From contig CM057843.1 in the NCBI GenBank assembly GCA_030068075.1, positions 11,550,001-11,614,000 on the forward strand: a stretch of 64,000 nt of DNA, given 5' to 3'. The notes under the pieces were generated by a model. The model was not told the origin of the DNA. It ran no database searches and saw only the letters and a list, made by a program, of their open reading frames with translations. The DNA is from Paguma larvata (lineage: Eukaryota > Chordata > Mammalia > Carnivora > Viverridae). A program made the translations under genes and the position numbers. This document shows positions 47,071-61,146 of this stretch, piece after piece; within the stretch, counting starts at the first letter, position 1, and each line of letters begins with the position of its first letter.

Positions 47071-48674
47071 ACAAATAAAAATATTACTGTCGGAATTGTT
47101 ATCTGATAATGATATACATAATCAAAGTAGACATTATTTACCCATTCAGGAAACTCGTTAAAGGAAAAGACCTGAGTAGATATTTTTGTTCTAAATGTAT
47201 TATTGATTAAACTAGATGTGTCTAAAGAGCATAAGATTATTCCTAAAATCTTACCAAACTGAACTCATTTAGTTCTTATAGTTTAACATAATAAAATTTC
47301 TCATTTAATTAATTGTAGCATGAAATAAATTATAAATTAAACTATTTCATTAAAATTTCATAAAATTATTCATCATTATTAATAATCAGAGTGCCAAATA
47401 AATGAAGAAAAAAGAGCAATATTGAAAATATGTGACTTTTTTGTCCAGGATGGTTCAGGGAAGATGAGATTTTGATTCTGGGTGATCAACCCTGATATGT
47501 AGGTAAAATTTCCTAAACAGAGACAGTTAATCCAACAGGTTCCAAATAACCAATACGGAACTCCCCTACCTATGACTTGATTCTGTTCATGAGGAAATTA
47601 TAAAACTTTTTCAAAATATTAATAGTATATAAATGGTTGTCTTAAATATTGTATTTCCAAATAGGGTAACATTTTGAAGAGGTCAAATGAGTGTATATCG
47701 GAACAGTGTGCAAATTGCTTTATCATCTACTATTTTTAACTGCCAGTAAAAAAAGGATTGTTTTCTATAGATAATTCAAATTGTCAGCTATTTGTCCATA
47801 TTGGAAGAATTTGAATGTCGGAAGATGCTGTTATGCCCTGTTTAATGCTCTCTGGGTCTCTAAACACCAAGGATGAGAATTATTGCAATTATCCTCTTTT
47901 CAACCAAAACAGATTTCACTACAAATGCATATGAATCTGTGTGAATGACTGACCAAATCACGAAGTAAATGGAGGTATTTCTCTGCCATCAATAGAGGGA
48001 ATTTTCAAGGTTGGCCAATGAAAATGTTGTATAAATTTATGGCCTGTCTTTCCCCATGAGAATGTGAACTTGTGGCATCTGTCTTGTTCATTGCTGTATA
48101 TTGAGCATTGAGTGCTGACATATACTTATGTAGTAAATTTGTATGAAATAAATAAATGAACTCTGCAATATTATTTGTAAACAATGAATGCAATAAGGTT
48201 AATTTTGTTGCTATGGGTGAGTTCAAATAGCACGAGATGTTTCAAATAATTCCTCTAGTGAAATATTAAGTGCCAAATAGGAGAGTATGAAAAGGGCCTA
48301 AGAATGTAGGAGAACTCCATACCGTTTAGCTGCTCTAAATCAGTCTCCTGTTATTCCTCTGTTTGGACAAGGGAAGTTAACCTCCTCTACTGTATACTAG
48401 AGTAACCATAAAATTCTATATGTATGATTATAATACAAATAAAAATTATTGTACTTGTATGTCAAGTCATTGTCTCAGCCATTTCTCTTTGATCCCGTCA
48501 AACATGCTGTCCTGGAATAATTTTAACATTATAATTTAAATTTCTTCACATACCAATGTCTAGGTACATGTACAATGAATCAATTGACTAAGGCTAGAAA
48601 AGACTGCAGTCTATGGCTGGTATGTCAGTTTGGGTCAATTCAGGCCTATTCAGAAAACACAAATCACATCTGAT
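47071..48674. other. Intergenic AT-rich DNA with an L2-like relic
   Basis: No gene seen. 48045-48165 resembles an L2 3' end (GAACTTGTGGCATCTGTCTT, then TGAAATAAATAAATGAAC). Confidence 0.5.
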
Positions 48675-48871
48675 TTCTTTTAATGCTTATTTATTTTTGA
48701 GAGAGAGCGAGCGAGTAGGAGGGCGGGGCACAGAGAGACGGAGATAGAAGATATGAAGCAGGCTCTGCACTGACAGCAGAGAGCTCAGTGTGAGGCTCAA
48801 ACTCACGAATCATGAGATCATAATCTGAGCTGAAGCCAGACACCTAACTGACAGAGCCACCCAGGTGTCCT
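48675..48871 (-). mobile_element. CAN-SINE
   Basis: Reverse copy ending GCCACCCAGGTGTCCT; first of two SINEs in a row. Confidence 0.92.
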
Positions 48872-48883
48872 ACACATGACACT

Positions 48884-49091
48884 TAAAAAATTTTTTATAA
48901 TGTTTATTTATTTTTGAGAGAGGCAGTGTGAGCAGGGGACGGGAAAGCAGAGGGAGACACAGAATCTGAAGCAGGCTCCAGGCTCTGAACTGTCAGCACA
49001 AAGCCCAACGTGGGGCTCAAACCCACAAACCACGGGATCATGACCTGAGACAAAGTCAGGTGTCTAACCAACTGAGCCACCCAGATGCCCC
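48884..49091 (-). mobile_element. CAN-SINE
   Basis: Second reverse copy about 12 bases after the first, ending GAGCCACCCAGATGCCCC. The copies differ, so they are separate insertions. Confidence 0.93.
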
Positions 49092-50130
49092 CCACCTCCT
49101 GCCCTGTGTTCTGGTATTCTTTAACCAAGAAGATTTAATACAGGGAAGTAGATATATAGGGGTGTCCTGAAAAATACTATAGGAGAAAGAGATGGATGTG
49201 AAGGGAACCCAGAAATTATCAACCACAAGAAGAAATCACTTCCCCTAGAAACTAAAGGGAAAGGTGATGTTACCAGAACCTAGGAGCCCAGAAGAGGGAT
49301 GGCCACGTGTCTGAGGGGATGCTCATGTCTCTGAGGGGAGCTGTCAAACAGCTGCCTCTTAGTCTTCACCTGGTAAGGCGACCCAAAGTTTCATTCCTGA
49401 GGGGCCTCAGACCACAATAGTACTGCTATTATTATTATTATTATTATTACTATTTGGATGCTGTCATTCCTGTTAATCTCTATTATTGGGCATAGAAACA
49501 CAAGTCATTCCATACATAGTTCTAGACATGGTCCTCCTTGTCCCCCATTGTGTGAAGGCAACAAAATGTCCTTAGTAATTGGGTCAGTCTCTCCAGCCAG
49601 TAGAGAAATTTCTTTTTCCTGAATGGCTCACAGAGACATTTTACTGAATCTGAGCAACATAATAGTAATATTTCAATATTCAAATCCCTTCCCTGTATAG
49701 CCTCAGGATGGGGCTTGCCATTAGAAAAACCAAGAGATTATAGGATTGGAACTTCCAACCCCTCCCACCAGCCTCTGGGAAAAGGAGAGCTTGCTGGAGG
49801 TGAGCTCCACAAACACTCTCAAAGAACCAGTTTAGAAGACATTCTAGGTTTGTGAAAGATTCCAAGGTCCTCAGTGGTAGCACATCCCACCTCCATGGGG
49901 TATTGCCCTCAGGACACAACTGGATCTCAACATATGTACCTCTACATCTGACTGCTAATAACTATAACCCATATTCTAGAAAGGCTAGGCCGAGCTAAAA
50001 AAAAAATAATAAAAATAAAAAATAAAAGCAAGTCCCTAAAATTTATTGTTTATACTCTTTCATAAGGTTATTAATAGCTAAACAAAAAAATTTTTTCTGG
50101 GAATAGATATATGCAATAAAAATGTATTAG
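49092..50130. other. Spacer, nothing recognised
   Basis: Unique-looking sequence with a (TTA)n microsatellite at 49431-49453 and no supportable gene. Confidence 0.5.
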
Positions 50131-53100
50131 GAAAAAATGGCAGAGAATTCTCAAAAGATGGTGCAGTAGGAGTATCCTAATCTCGCCTTGTCCCACAGAT
50201 ACATCAAGATAATAGCCAGAAAATTACTTGTAGACTACCAAAACAGACTTTCCACAGTTAATCTCAGAGATGAGGGTACATTAAGAAGGACAGACAGGAG
50301 GAGATGGGGTCAGGAACCAAACTCCCAGCAAGACTAACCACACACAGGAGGGACACCACGAACACAGAGAAGAGAGGAGAGCAGACATCAGGGACCCCAG
50401 GCATGGAAGACCTGCACTAGACACATGAGTTCCCATAATATTTGGCTTTGAAAACTAATAAGGTTTAACTTCCCGGAGTTTTTACAGTTAGTGGGGTTTA
50501 AAATGGGGTACTTTGAAAATCAGCAGGCCTGGCTATGGGAGGGCTGGAAGGTAATAGGAGACTGAATCCCCACCCTGAAAGACCCAGCATTACAAACCAC
50601 CACACCAAGATACAGCACAGAAGCAGTACTTGGAAAACAGGTGGGGACTATGCAAGGGAAATTTATTTACCAATCTCAGAACGTCGCTGGAAGGGCAGAG
50701 ACCTTTAGGAGACTTCTTCAAGAATAAAGGATCTGGTAGGCATGATTTCTTTCCCCATTCCCCAGTCTAGAGAGCCGTACACTGGAAGGAACCAGGGCAA
50801 ACACCCTTCACCTACCTTGGTAACACCCTGTGCCCTTGCCCTTCTGTTCTCCTGTAAATCTACCCAACCCAATGCATGCCACTTGGCAGGCAACCTTCCA
50901 AAGTGGATTCTGCTATGAGACAACCTGCAAGCATATCCAGGAGCGACAAACAACAGACCAAAGTGACTTCTTCCCTGGGGAAAGGGGAAGAAAACCACAC
51001 ACACACACCAGTTTGTCTGCAGCCCCAGGACATGAAACGGCATAAGCACATGACCCAACTGCCAGCACTGCCCACCAACAAATACTTTTCAAGGGCCAGC
51101 ACTGGAAGAGGGCCCTCCAGCTTGTGTTCACTGTAGCCTCAGCAGAAGGATTGGGAGAAGACAAACATTTGATCTGACTGCAGACTCTGCTCACCAACTA
51201 AAGCCTCTTAAGGAACAACACAGGAAGAGAACTATGCAGTTCAGTTTGCCTGCCACCCTACCACATGCACTGAGGACGGGATTCAGGTCTGCTTGCTGAC
51301 GCTGCCCGACGATAAGCCCACGGAGGCCCCAGACTGGCCTCTTAGCAGCACAGGAACAAAACCCTGCCCACAAGAGACAAAGTTGGCCATTGCAGCTGAC
51401 TGGACTGAAGGGAAACATGACTCAGCCACAATAGTAAGGTAAAAACAACCTACATAGAAGACACCCCTGAAGTACCTGGTTCTGTTAAACAGGGGACACT
51501 GTGCTACAGACCACCACATGCTCTCTTCTTCAGAAGGCCACTACTTTCAAGATCAGTAGACATAGCTGACTTCTGTAATACACAGAAACAAACACAGAGA
51601 TTTAGACAAAATAAGCAGAAAGAGGAATATGTTCCAAATGAAAGAACAGGACAAAACCACAGCAAAGAGCTAAATGAAATGGAGATAAGAAATGTGCTTG
51701 GTAACAAATTCAAAGTAATGGTCATAAAGATACTCACTGGACACGAGAAAAGAATGGAAGTTCTTAGTGAAACCATTGACTAAAAGATACAAATATAAAA
51801 AATGATCTGTCAGAGATGAAGAACCCGGTAACTGAAGATAAAAATTCACTGGAGAGAATCAAGAGCAGATCAGAAGAGGCAGAAGAAAGGATCAGTGAGC
51901 TGAAAGAATGATGGAAAGCAACCAACCTGAAAAGCAAAACGGATAATAAAATAATGAGAACAGGTTAAGGAAACTCTGCAGTATCATCAAGCATAATAAT
52001 GTTTACATTATAGGGATCCCAGAAGGAAAAGGAGGGGGATTTATTTGAAAAAGAACAGCTGAAAACCTCCCTAATCTGGGGAAGAAAGTAGACATTCATA
52101 TCCAGGATGCACAGAGAGGGCCCAACAAAATCAACCAGAAGAGGTCCATACCAAGATACATAATAATAAATATGGCAAAAAACAGTGATAAAGAGAGAAT
52201 TTTAAAAGCAGCAAGAGAAAACAGTTAAATACAAGGGAAACCCCATAAAGCTATAAGCTAATTTCTCCGCAGAAATTTGCAGGCCAGAAGGAAATGGCAT
52301 GATACATTCCAAGTGCCAAAAGGAAACAAAATATGCAACCAAACATACTCTACTCAGCAAGGCTATCATTCAGAATAAAAGGAGAGATAGTTTCCAAGAC
52401 AAATAAAAGTTAAAGGCATTCCTCTCCAGCAAATCAGTGTTAAAAGAAATGTTAAAGGGAATTCTTTTATAATAGGGAAAGGCCATTTTCAACAGTAAGA
52501 AAATTATGAAAGGAAAAATGTCAAAGTATTAGATTGATCACTTATAAAACCAGTATGGAACAAAAATAAACTCAAAGTGGATGAAAGACATAACTGGAAG
52601 ACAAGAAGCCATCAAAATCCTAGAGGAGAAAACGGGCAACATCTTTCACCTTGGATACAGCAACTTCTTACTAGACATGTCTCCAGTTGCAAGGGAAACA
52701 AAAGCAAAAGAGGACTATGAAATATTGGGACCTCATCAGGAAAAAAACTTCTTTGCAGTGAAGGAAACAATCAACAAAACTAAAAGGCAACTGACAGAAT
52801 GGGAGAAGATAGTTGCAAATGACATGTCAGATTAAGGGTTACTACCCAAAATCTATAAAGAATTGATCAAACTCAACACCCAAAATAAATTAATCTCCTG
52901 AAGAAATAGGCAGAAAACATGAATAGACACTTTTCCAAAGAAGATATCCAGATGGCTAACAGACACATGAAAAGATGCTCAATGTCACTCATCATCAGGG
53001 AAATACAAATTAAAACCACGATGAGATACCACCTCATACCTGTCATAATGGCTAAAATTAACAACTCAGGAAACAACAGATGTTGGCGAGGATGCAGAGA

Positions 53101-53800
53101 AAGGGGAACCCTTCTGCACTGCTGGTAGGAATGCAAACTGGTGCAGTCACTCTGGAAAACAGTATAGAGAGTGCTCAAAAATTTAAAAATAGAGCTACCG
53201 CACAACCCCGCAATTGCACTACTAGGTATTTATCATAAGGATACAGTAATGCTAATTCAAAGGGGCACAAGCACCCCAGTGTTTATAGCGGGACTATCAA
53301 CAATAGCCAAATTGTGTAAGGAACCCAAATGTCCACCAAATGATGAATGCATAAATACGAGGAGAGGACACACATGCACACACAGACACACAATGAAATT
53401 TTACTCATCGATCAAAAAAGAATGAAAATTTGCCATTTGCAACAACATGGATAGAAGTAGATATTTGGTTGAAATAAGTGAAGTAAGTCAGTCAGAGAAA
53501 TCTAAATATATCATTTCACTCATTTGTGGAATTTCAGAAACAAAACAGATGAACATAGGGAAAGGGAAGGGAAAACATGACAAAAACAAAGAGGAAGGCA
53601 AACCTTAAGAGACTCTTAAATACAGAGAACAAACTGAGGTTTGCTGGAAGGGTGTTGGGTGGGGGGATGGGCTAAATAGGAGAGGTTCATTAAGGAGGAC
53701 ACTTGTTGGGATGAGCACTGGGTGTTATATGAAAGTGTTGAATCACTAAATTCTATTCCTAAAACCATTATTACACTATATGTTAACTAACTTGGATTTA
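50130..53800 (+). mobile_element. L1 with 5' UTR, ORF1 relic and ORF2/3' end, middle deleted
   Basis: Starts near AAGATGGTGCAGTAGGAGTA (L1 5'-end-like), followed by a GC-richer 5' UTR with a 119-base tandem repeat. ORF1-like sequence with coiled-coil text follows at about 51.66-51.93 kb and an IIGIPEG-like reading near 52.01 kb. At about 52.56 kb it jumps to late ORF2 and runs through the 3' UTR (GAGCACTGGGTGTTATATG). Frames are broken by many stops. Confidence 0.8.
50940..51400 (+). repeat. Degenerate 119-base tandem repeat in L1 5' UTR
   Basis: ACTGCCAGCACTGCCCACC (51058), ACTGCAGACTCTGCTCACC (51177) and GCTGACGCTGCCCGAC (51296) are spaced 119 and 119. A second marker, GGAAGA-type at 50986, 51104 and 51223, is spaced 118 and 119. 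Confidence 0.75.
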
Positions 53801-54551
53801 AGTAATTTAAAAAATTAACTTAAAAAAAGCAAATGCAAGAATGATCTCCCATCAATAACCTAAATTTACAACCTAAGGAACTAGAAAAAGAACACACTAA
53901 AACCCAAGACTAGCAGAAGAAAGGAAATATAAAGATTAGAGCAGAGAAAAATGAAATGCGGAATAGAAAAACAATAGGCAAAATCATAAATCCAAGACGT
54001 AGTTCTTCAAAACCATCAACAAAATTGACAAAAAATTAGCTGGATAGACTAAAGATAATGGAAAGAAGACTTAATTACTAAAATCAGCAATGAAAGTGGG
54101 GACATTATTACCAATCCTACAAAGTTAAAAAAGAATAATAAGAGCATTATGAATGGTTATATGCACAAATTCCTAGAAATGCACAACCTACCAAAATAAA
54201 GTCATGAAGAAACAATCAATCTGAATAGACCTATAACTGGTAAGGACATTGAATCAGTAATGAAAGATTTCCCAACAAAGAAAATCCCTGGACCTACGGG
54301 CTTCACTGGTTAATTTTAACAAATTTTTAAAGGGAAGTAACACCAAACTTTCTCAAACTTTTCCAAATGTTAAAGAAGAGACAACACTTCCTAACTCATC
54401 CTGTAAGGATAACAAAGACATCAAAGACACTACATGAAAAGAAAATTGCATACCAACATCCCTTATGAACACTGTTGTAAAAACTGTCAACAAAACAGTA
54501 GCAAACAGAGTTCTGTAGCATATCAAAAGATTTAGATGCCATGAGCAAGTA

Positions 54552-54760
54552 GGGGCGCCTGGGTGGCTCAGTAAGTTAAGCATCAGACTTTGGCTCAGGT
54601 CATGATCACGTGGTTTGTGGGTTCAAGCCCCACGTCAGACTCTGTGCCGAAAGCTCAGAGCATGGAGGCTTCTTCATATTCTGAGTCTCCCTCTCTCTCT
54701 GCCCCTCCCCCCCTCATGCTCTGTCTCTCTCAAAAATAAATAAACATTAAAAAAAAATAG
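54552..54760 (+). mobile_element. CAN-SINE, unit D side only
   Basis: Head GGGGCGCCTGGGTGGCTCAG, near consensus, flanked by related CATGAGCAAGTA and GATGACCAAGTG. Absent from the C-side L1 near 37000. Confidence 0.94.
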
Positions 54761-55034
54761 ACACGATGACCAAGTGGAATTTACTCCCAAAATGCAAGGA
54801 TCATTCAACATAGGAAAATTGATCTTTCTCTCTCCCACATCCCCAGGTCCTGATAAACGATACTCTACTCTCTGTTACTATGACTGTGACTTTCCTAAAA
54901 TACACATAGAAGTGAGATAATTCACTATTTGTCTCTGTGTCTGACTTATTTCACTGAGATCCCCACCGTTCACCATTGTTACTGTAAATGGCAGAATGTG
55001 CTTCTTTCTCATGACAATAATATTCCATTAAACA

Positions 55035-55105
55035 TCATATATATACATATATACATGTATATATATGTATCTGGAGAGAGACAGAGAGAGAGAGAGAGAG
55101 AGAAG
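55035..55105. repeat. (TA)n-rich and (GA)n microsatellite
   Basis: TATATACATA-type run followed by GA repeats, within the inverted L1; counterpart of 37279-37349. Confidence 0.9.
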
Positions 55106-56444
55106 AGAGGAGGAATATAAATCTTCTTTACCCCTTCATCTTTTGGTGGACACTTAGGTTGTTTCCATATCTCAACTATGGTGAATAATGCTGCCATAAA
55201 AATTAGACTGAAAATATCTTTTCAATACCGTTTCATTTACATTGGATATACACCCGGAAGTGAAATTGCTGGATCATAGAGTAGCTCTATTTTTAATTTC
55301 TTGTGGAATCTCCATACTGTATTCTATAGTGGCTGCACCAATTTACATTCTCACCAACAGCGCACAAAAGGTTCCAATTCTCTACACCTTAGACAATTTT
55401 ATTACCATACAACTACTTGATAATAATAGCCGTTCTAACAGGTGCGAAGTCATATCTCCATGTGGTTTTGATTTGCATTTCCCTGGTGATTAATGACATT
55501 GATCATCTTTTCCTGATCCTGTTGTTCATTTGAGGGTCTTCTTGGAAAATGTCTATTCAGTTCTGCTGCCTGTTTTTTCATTGAATTTTGTTTGTATGTG
55601 TGTCTGTTCCATGTGTTCCTTAATATTTTAGATATGAACCCCTTACCAAACATATGGTTTGCAAGTATCTTCTCCCTGTCAGTAGGTTATTGTCTCACGT
55701 TGTTGATCATTTCTTTCACTCAATTGTACCACAGTCTTTCCAGCACCCAACAGGATGTTCCAATTGGTGCCAAAGCAGAAGACAGGAGCCCATATGCTAA
55801 CAGAGTGTCTAGAAGAGGTCAGCTCAGAGCTTGGACCCTGGAGAAACACTCTCTAGGAAACCCTCTTGCTCATGCTTCCTTCTAGGAAAGAATTCTGGGA
55901 AAGATTACTCTTGAGAACCTCTGTCTCCTCAGGGCACAGCTGTAGGAGTGTGTAATGAGTCTCAACAATTACTCTGACTATGGCCAGGATGAAGACCTGA
56001 GGGAGTCACGTTTCAAGAGATGTTATAACCTGGTAAATGATTCCTAATTTTCTCTATTCTGTGACCACCTTGTTTCCTGAGGAGGAAGCTAGATTTCCCG
56101 TCTTCATGCCGCATCCAGAACAGTCATCCTTCTGCTCTATCATTAGGAAACTCAAGGCTCTTCTTTCCAAACCACCCAGTCCTAGCTCGTTCACCTCAAG
56201 TACAGAGGACCAGAGACCCACTCTTCAGACCTACTGCTGGGCCTTTCTGCAACGTGCCTGCCCCCCCATGGAGGAATGTTAACAAGTGCTACAGCAGCTG
56301 GCTCTGACCTTCCCACTCGTGGAAGAGGAATGAAGGGCACAAGGCCAAAACCCTTCTGACAGCCTCTGAGCTGATGTGTGAATGTTGTGGAAAAGGGTCT
56401 TTATGACAGTGACAAATCAAGGATAGATACCCAGCAACTGCACT

Positions 56445-56610
56445 ACCTGCATTATCTCCTTTGACCCTCACAAAACCTCCAAAGGTAAGTAGAATTATTT
56501 TTGTCACTTTTATCAGATGAAAAATGGTGAATTGAATTGCCCAAAGTCACACAGAGATATAGTAGCAAAATTAGGACTCAGACCTTGGGTCTAGAACCCA
56601 AGTTCTCAAG
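56445..56610 (+). mobile_element. MIR relic (unit D)
   Basis: Counterpart of the unit C MIR at 38510. Confidence 0.75.
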
Positions 56611-58112
56611 AACAGATGGCTAAAAAGCACAGAGAAAAACAGAGGACCCTCTCCCTCCGATAATTCTCCTTCGGCTTAGTTCCCGAAAACCGGATGAGGA
56701 AGGGGCATTTGTTTGGTTATATTAGTTCTGCGCTCTCTCCATCTCCTGAAGTGATAGTTTGTATGTGCATTCATTATCATCGAGAAAAGCTACGAACCCT
56801 CCTTTTACTCTCACATACAACGGTGCATACTCGTTGGCCCCTTCAGGAAATTATGTTATTTCATTGGCAAAGCAGCAAAGAGTTGAACTTTGAGGAGTCT
56901 TAAAGCACTCAGAGGATGTCCAGGTAGCATGTTTGCTGCTTCCAATGACCAGGGAAAACAGGTGGCCTCTTTTGTCCCTTCTAAACTCTCTTCACACCAT
57001 TTTTATTCATGTTACAGACATTTCAGAGCACGAACACTTTCCAGGAAGGTGTTTTTAGTGACCCAACATTGCCCTTGACTCTGACACTTGAACTCAAGGC
57101 TCTTATTCTGCTTCTAGCATTCATGCTCTTGTACCTCCTGGCTCCTTGCCCTGGGGCCAAACGGTTCTTTTACCTCTTTCTCCCAGGATTTTGCAGAAAT
57201 CATTCTGCATTCTCTCTATGATGACACCCTGCCATCCGCACTGAGGATCTCTATCTTCAGTCCCTGTGCTCAGAAACTTCTCTGCTTCAGTTTCCTATTT
57301 CTTCAGTTCCCCCAATCATTACACCAACCACTTCTCTTCTGGTGTTACTTGCTCTTACGTTCTTTAGTTCTTTTTCATTTTTCTATGCCGTGGTTTTCCT
57401 TGCACCATATTGTCATTCAAAATGTTGTCTTGTGTATCAGTCATTTAATGTATATACTCAAGTACCTATGTTTATATTTAACAAAAGTTTGCGTTTCTCC
57501 ACTACCGGAAACAGTGCAACTCACATCCACTATACTAATTCTTAGTACCTCATGAATAAATTAGAAATTCCTTGCATTGGTTAGAATGTCCCACAATATA
57601 AACCCAAACTTCTTTCTGGATTGAACACTCCTTGTCTTGTGCCTGTGTTCTCAGCTCCTGACAAAAATATATAACATATTCCTGCCTAAACCATCTATTC
57701 TTGAGTTTTTCTCCATGATAAGGAACTTCATCCATTGGGTGATGGGTAGACAATGAGTGGTTTCGGAGATAGACACAATCAAATTTGCATTTTATAAATA
57801 TAATATTGATTTCAGTAAGCAGATATCTATATAAACCAGCAGGATGAGCATCATAATGGCCCCGGGATTCCCTTTCCCATTGGAAATAACTTCCATTTAT
57901 CCTCAAACTCTTCACAAGGAACACACCCTATCTCCTACATTTAGTGAAAAATGCACTTGAGCCACCCAGCACTGGAGCCACCCTCTGGACCCAATTACCA
58001 TCCAACACGCAAAAATTCATTTTAAATCAAAATTATTTATTATTGTTAAAACATCAGAATAATGAAGAATAACATAACAAAAGTTCATCATCTTGGTCTA
58101 TATGCTACAAAC

Positions 58113-58284
58113 ATTTTTTAAAGTTTATTTATTTATTTGAGAAAAAGAGAGAGAGAGAGAGAGAGAGAGAATATCAAGCAAGCCCCATGCTGCCAACACA
58201 GAGCTCAACACAGGGCTCAATTCCATGAACTGCAAGATCTTGACCTGAGCTGAGACCAAGAGTCAGATGCTTAATTGACTCGGG
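58113..58284 (-). mobile_element. Head-truncated CAN-SINE (unit D)
   Basis: Same insertion as 40180-40354, with a shorter (GA)n run. Confidence 0.85.
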
Positions 58285-59860
58285 ACAAAGATAACTGCAT
58301 TTCTAGACTTGCTAGTATATTCCAATTAGGACTTATACTTTCACTATGTATGTATGTATTAGTTTATGTATTAAGTTGTGCACATAATGTGTGATACAAA
58401 ACATATCATCCAGTGACTTCCTTTCTTCCAGCCTATTTTTTAAAATTTGTCCTTGAGAATTCATTCACTTTTACAGAGGCACAGAATTTATTGAGAAGAA
58501 AATCGCACAATTTGCTTATCTATTCCTCCATGAGTAGGCCATTTCCAAGTTTTCTGTTGACAGTTCATCCTCATGGATGTCTTCAGGAACACAAATGCCA
58601 GACTTTCTCCAGGGTCTAATCTAGAAGTGGAATCACACTTATATGAACTCCAGCTTTCCTAGAGGGAGGCTAATTGTTCTCCAATGGCAATGCTAATTTT
58701 CCCATTTCTTCCCAACACTTGAAATTGTCATACTTTTACACATCCCAAGAAGGATGTTAAATTGTTTTTTAATTCAGTTAAACATCTTTTCGTTTATTTC
58801 TTGGCCATACCAGCTTCTTCTTCTATGGCTGAACTGTTCCAGCCTTTTTGCCCATTACTTCTTACAGTATTTTTGGTCCTTTTCTTATCAGTGTATAGGA
58901 ATCCTCTGTTACTATGAATACTAATCCTTTCTTAATTATGTGTGCAGCAAACACCTGTTGGCAGTCCATGACTTGCCTTCCCCCTTTCTTTATAAATGTC
59001 TTTTCATATAAATACTTTAAATTTAAGGTAGTCAACTTTAATATATTTTTCTTATGTTTTATATGCTTTGTGCCTGGTTTTTAAAAAATCAGTTCTTTTC
59101 CCAATATCATAAACATATTTTCCTCTAAATATTTTTCCAGCTCTATTGAAATATAATTGACACACTACATTGTGTAAGTTTAAGGAGTATAGCATGTTGA
59201 TTTGATATGTTTACGTATTCCTCTAAATATTTTGAACTTCAGCTTTTTACAGTTAATCTTTAGGAATTATTTTCAGTACTGTTTTCATATATGGGCATCC
59301 CCACATACAGAACAGTCAGTCAATCCTTTCCCTGCCCATTTCTAAATCAACTATGTTGTATACTAACCCCTAATAAACACTTGATCTGGGCCTGGACTCT
59401 CCAGACTGGCACATAGGTCTATTTTTCATTCCCTACACCAATACCACTCTCTGAATTATAATAGTAAATAATTTGATGACTGATAAGGTAATTAATTCCT
59501 TCTTATTCTATATGCTCAAATTATATTTGCTCTTCATACTTCCTTATTTTTCTGCATGCTAAATTCAAGTTTAACAGAAATCTGTGGTATTTTGATTAGG
59601 ATTGCACCCAATTCATAGATTAATCACAGGAGAACTGACATTTTTATCAGAGCTACGTCTTGCCATTAGCATGGCTTATCTTTCCATTTTCTTTAGGTGT
59701 TCTTTTTGTCGTTCTTCAGTAGTGTTATAATTTTTTAAACTAGTTGGACTTCTTTTGTTAGGATTATTTGTAGGTTCCTTAATGTTTTCTATTGCTGATT
59801 GTGAATGAGGAGACTTTTTAAAAATTAAATATTTAATTTGCTACTATGGAAGAGTAGGTA

Positions 59861-60100
59861 GGGGCACCTAGGTGGTTCAGTTGGTTGAGCGTCTGACTTT
59901 GGCTAAGGTCGTGATCTCACAATTTGTGGGTTTGAGCCCCGTATTATGCTCTGTGCTGACAGGTCAGAGCCTGGAGCCTGCTTCAGATTCTGTGTCTCCC
60001 TCTCTCTGTGTCTCTCTGACACAGGCACTGTGTCTCTCTGTGTCCCCCCTTCCCACCTCATGTTCTGTCTCTCTCTCTCTCTCAAAAATAAATAAACATG
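59861..60100 (+). mobile_element. CAN-SINE (unit D)
   Basis: Same insertion as 41939-42180, without the TCTG expansion. Confidence 0.93.
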
Positions 60101-60939
60101 TTTTTAAATTAAAAAAAAGAATAAGTGTAGTGATTGTGTTTAATATTGGTTTATACCAAGCAACTTGCTGATATCTCTAGAGGTTCCCTTGGGAATCCTT
60201 GATTGATCCAGAGATTCCTGTGGGTTTTCTTTGCAGACAATCACATTTTCTGTGGATCTTATTCCTCTGTTCTTGCTTTTCAAATTCTAATATAGCAAAA
60301 AAAAAGTTTTCTGGTGTTACTTCACAAATACGGCATCACTGTAGTGTTTTATGCATAGGACTCAAATTAGCTCTCTACATTATGTATATCTGTGACTGCA
60401 TCTCCTATACCAAAAGGGAATTAACATACTAGAATCCAGCCTTTAGGGCCTTCTTTGTGGTCGGAAACCTGAAGGAGCTACAATAGTTTCAACTATGACT
60501 TATAACACTGGTTTGGAATTTCCTTCTTGTTTCCCATACCTAAGTATTCCCATTTCTTCCCTTTATATTTAGCTATGTACTTTTTTGTTTTTAGTTTTAA
60601 AACTTATCTAGAATTTCTATGTGTTTTAACTGGAATGGGACTTGTCAACATTAGCTTAATCCTCCATGTTGCCAAAAGCTCCACCTCTGGAACATTATAG
60701 ACCACCTGAAATACCATAGTCTTTTAGCTTCATCAAAACTTGTGAACCCTCGTATATTATGTGTGAAGATAGGGAAAGGCATTTCAAAAGAGAAAATCAG
60801 CAAAGATTTTATTTTTTTAAGTATATCGTATTTGGGGAACAATTAATGAGAACTGCATTCTCTGTACCAAGCATATAATTCACACAAGCACTATAGAAGA
60901 CAGTAAGAATTAGTGGTTAAATTAGATATAGATTCAATT

Positions 60940-61146
60940 GGGCCACCTGGGTGGCTCATTTGGTTGTCTGACTCTTGAATCGGCTCAGGTCATAACCTCA
61001 CAATTCGTGGGATCGAGCCCCACATGAGCTAATAGCACAGAACCTGCTTGGGATTCTTTCTCTCCTTCTCTCTGCCCCTCCCCCACTCATGCTTGCTCTT
61101 GCTCGCTCTCTCTTTCTCAAAATAAATAAATAAATAAACTCCGAAA
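60940..61146 (+). mobile_element. CAN-SINE (unit D)
   Basis: Same insertion as 43195-43388 but with the internal segment intact. Confidence 0.93.

Larger units (their letters stand above)
53820..55734. mobile_element. 5'-inverted L1 at left edge of unit D
   Basis: Counterpart of 36500-37805. Forward ORF2 runs to GAAAATTGATCT near 54830, then reverse-strand 3' region. Forward part split by a SINE. Sampled identity to the C copy is about 90%, clearly lower than the adjacent unit. Confidence 0.85.

Noticed and set aside
50705..51519. Several overlapping 70-117-codon frames
   Set aside because: They lie in the GC-richer tandem-repeated L1 5' UTR on both strands at once.
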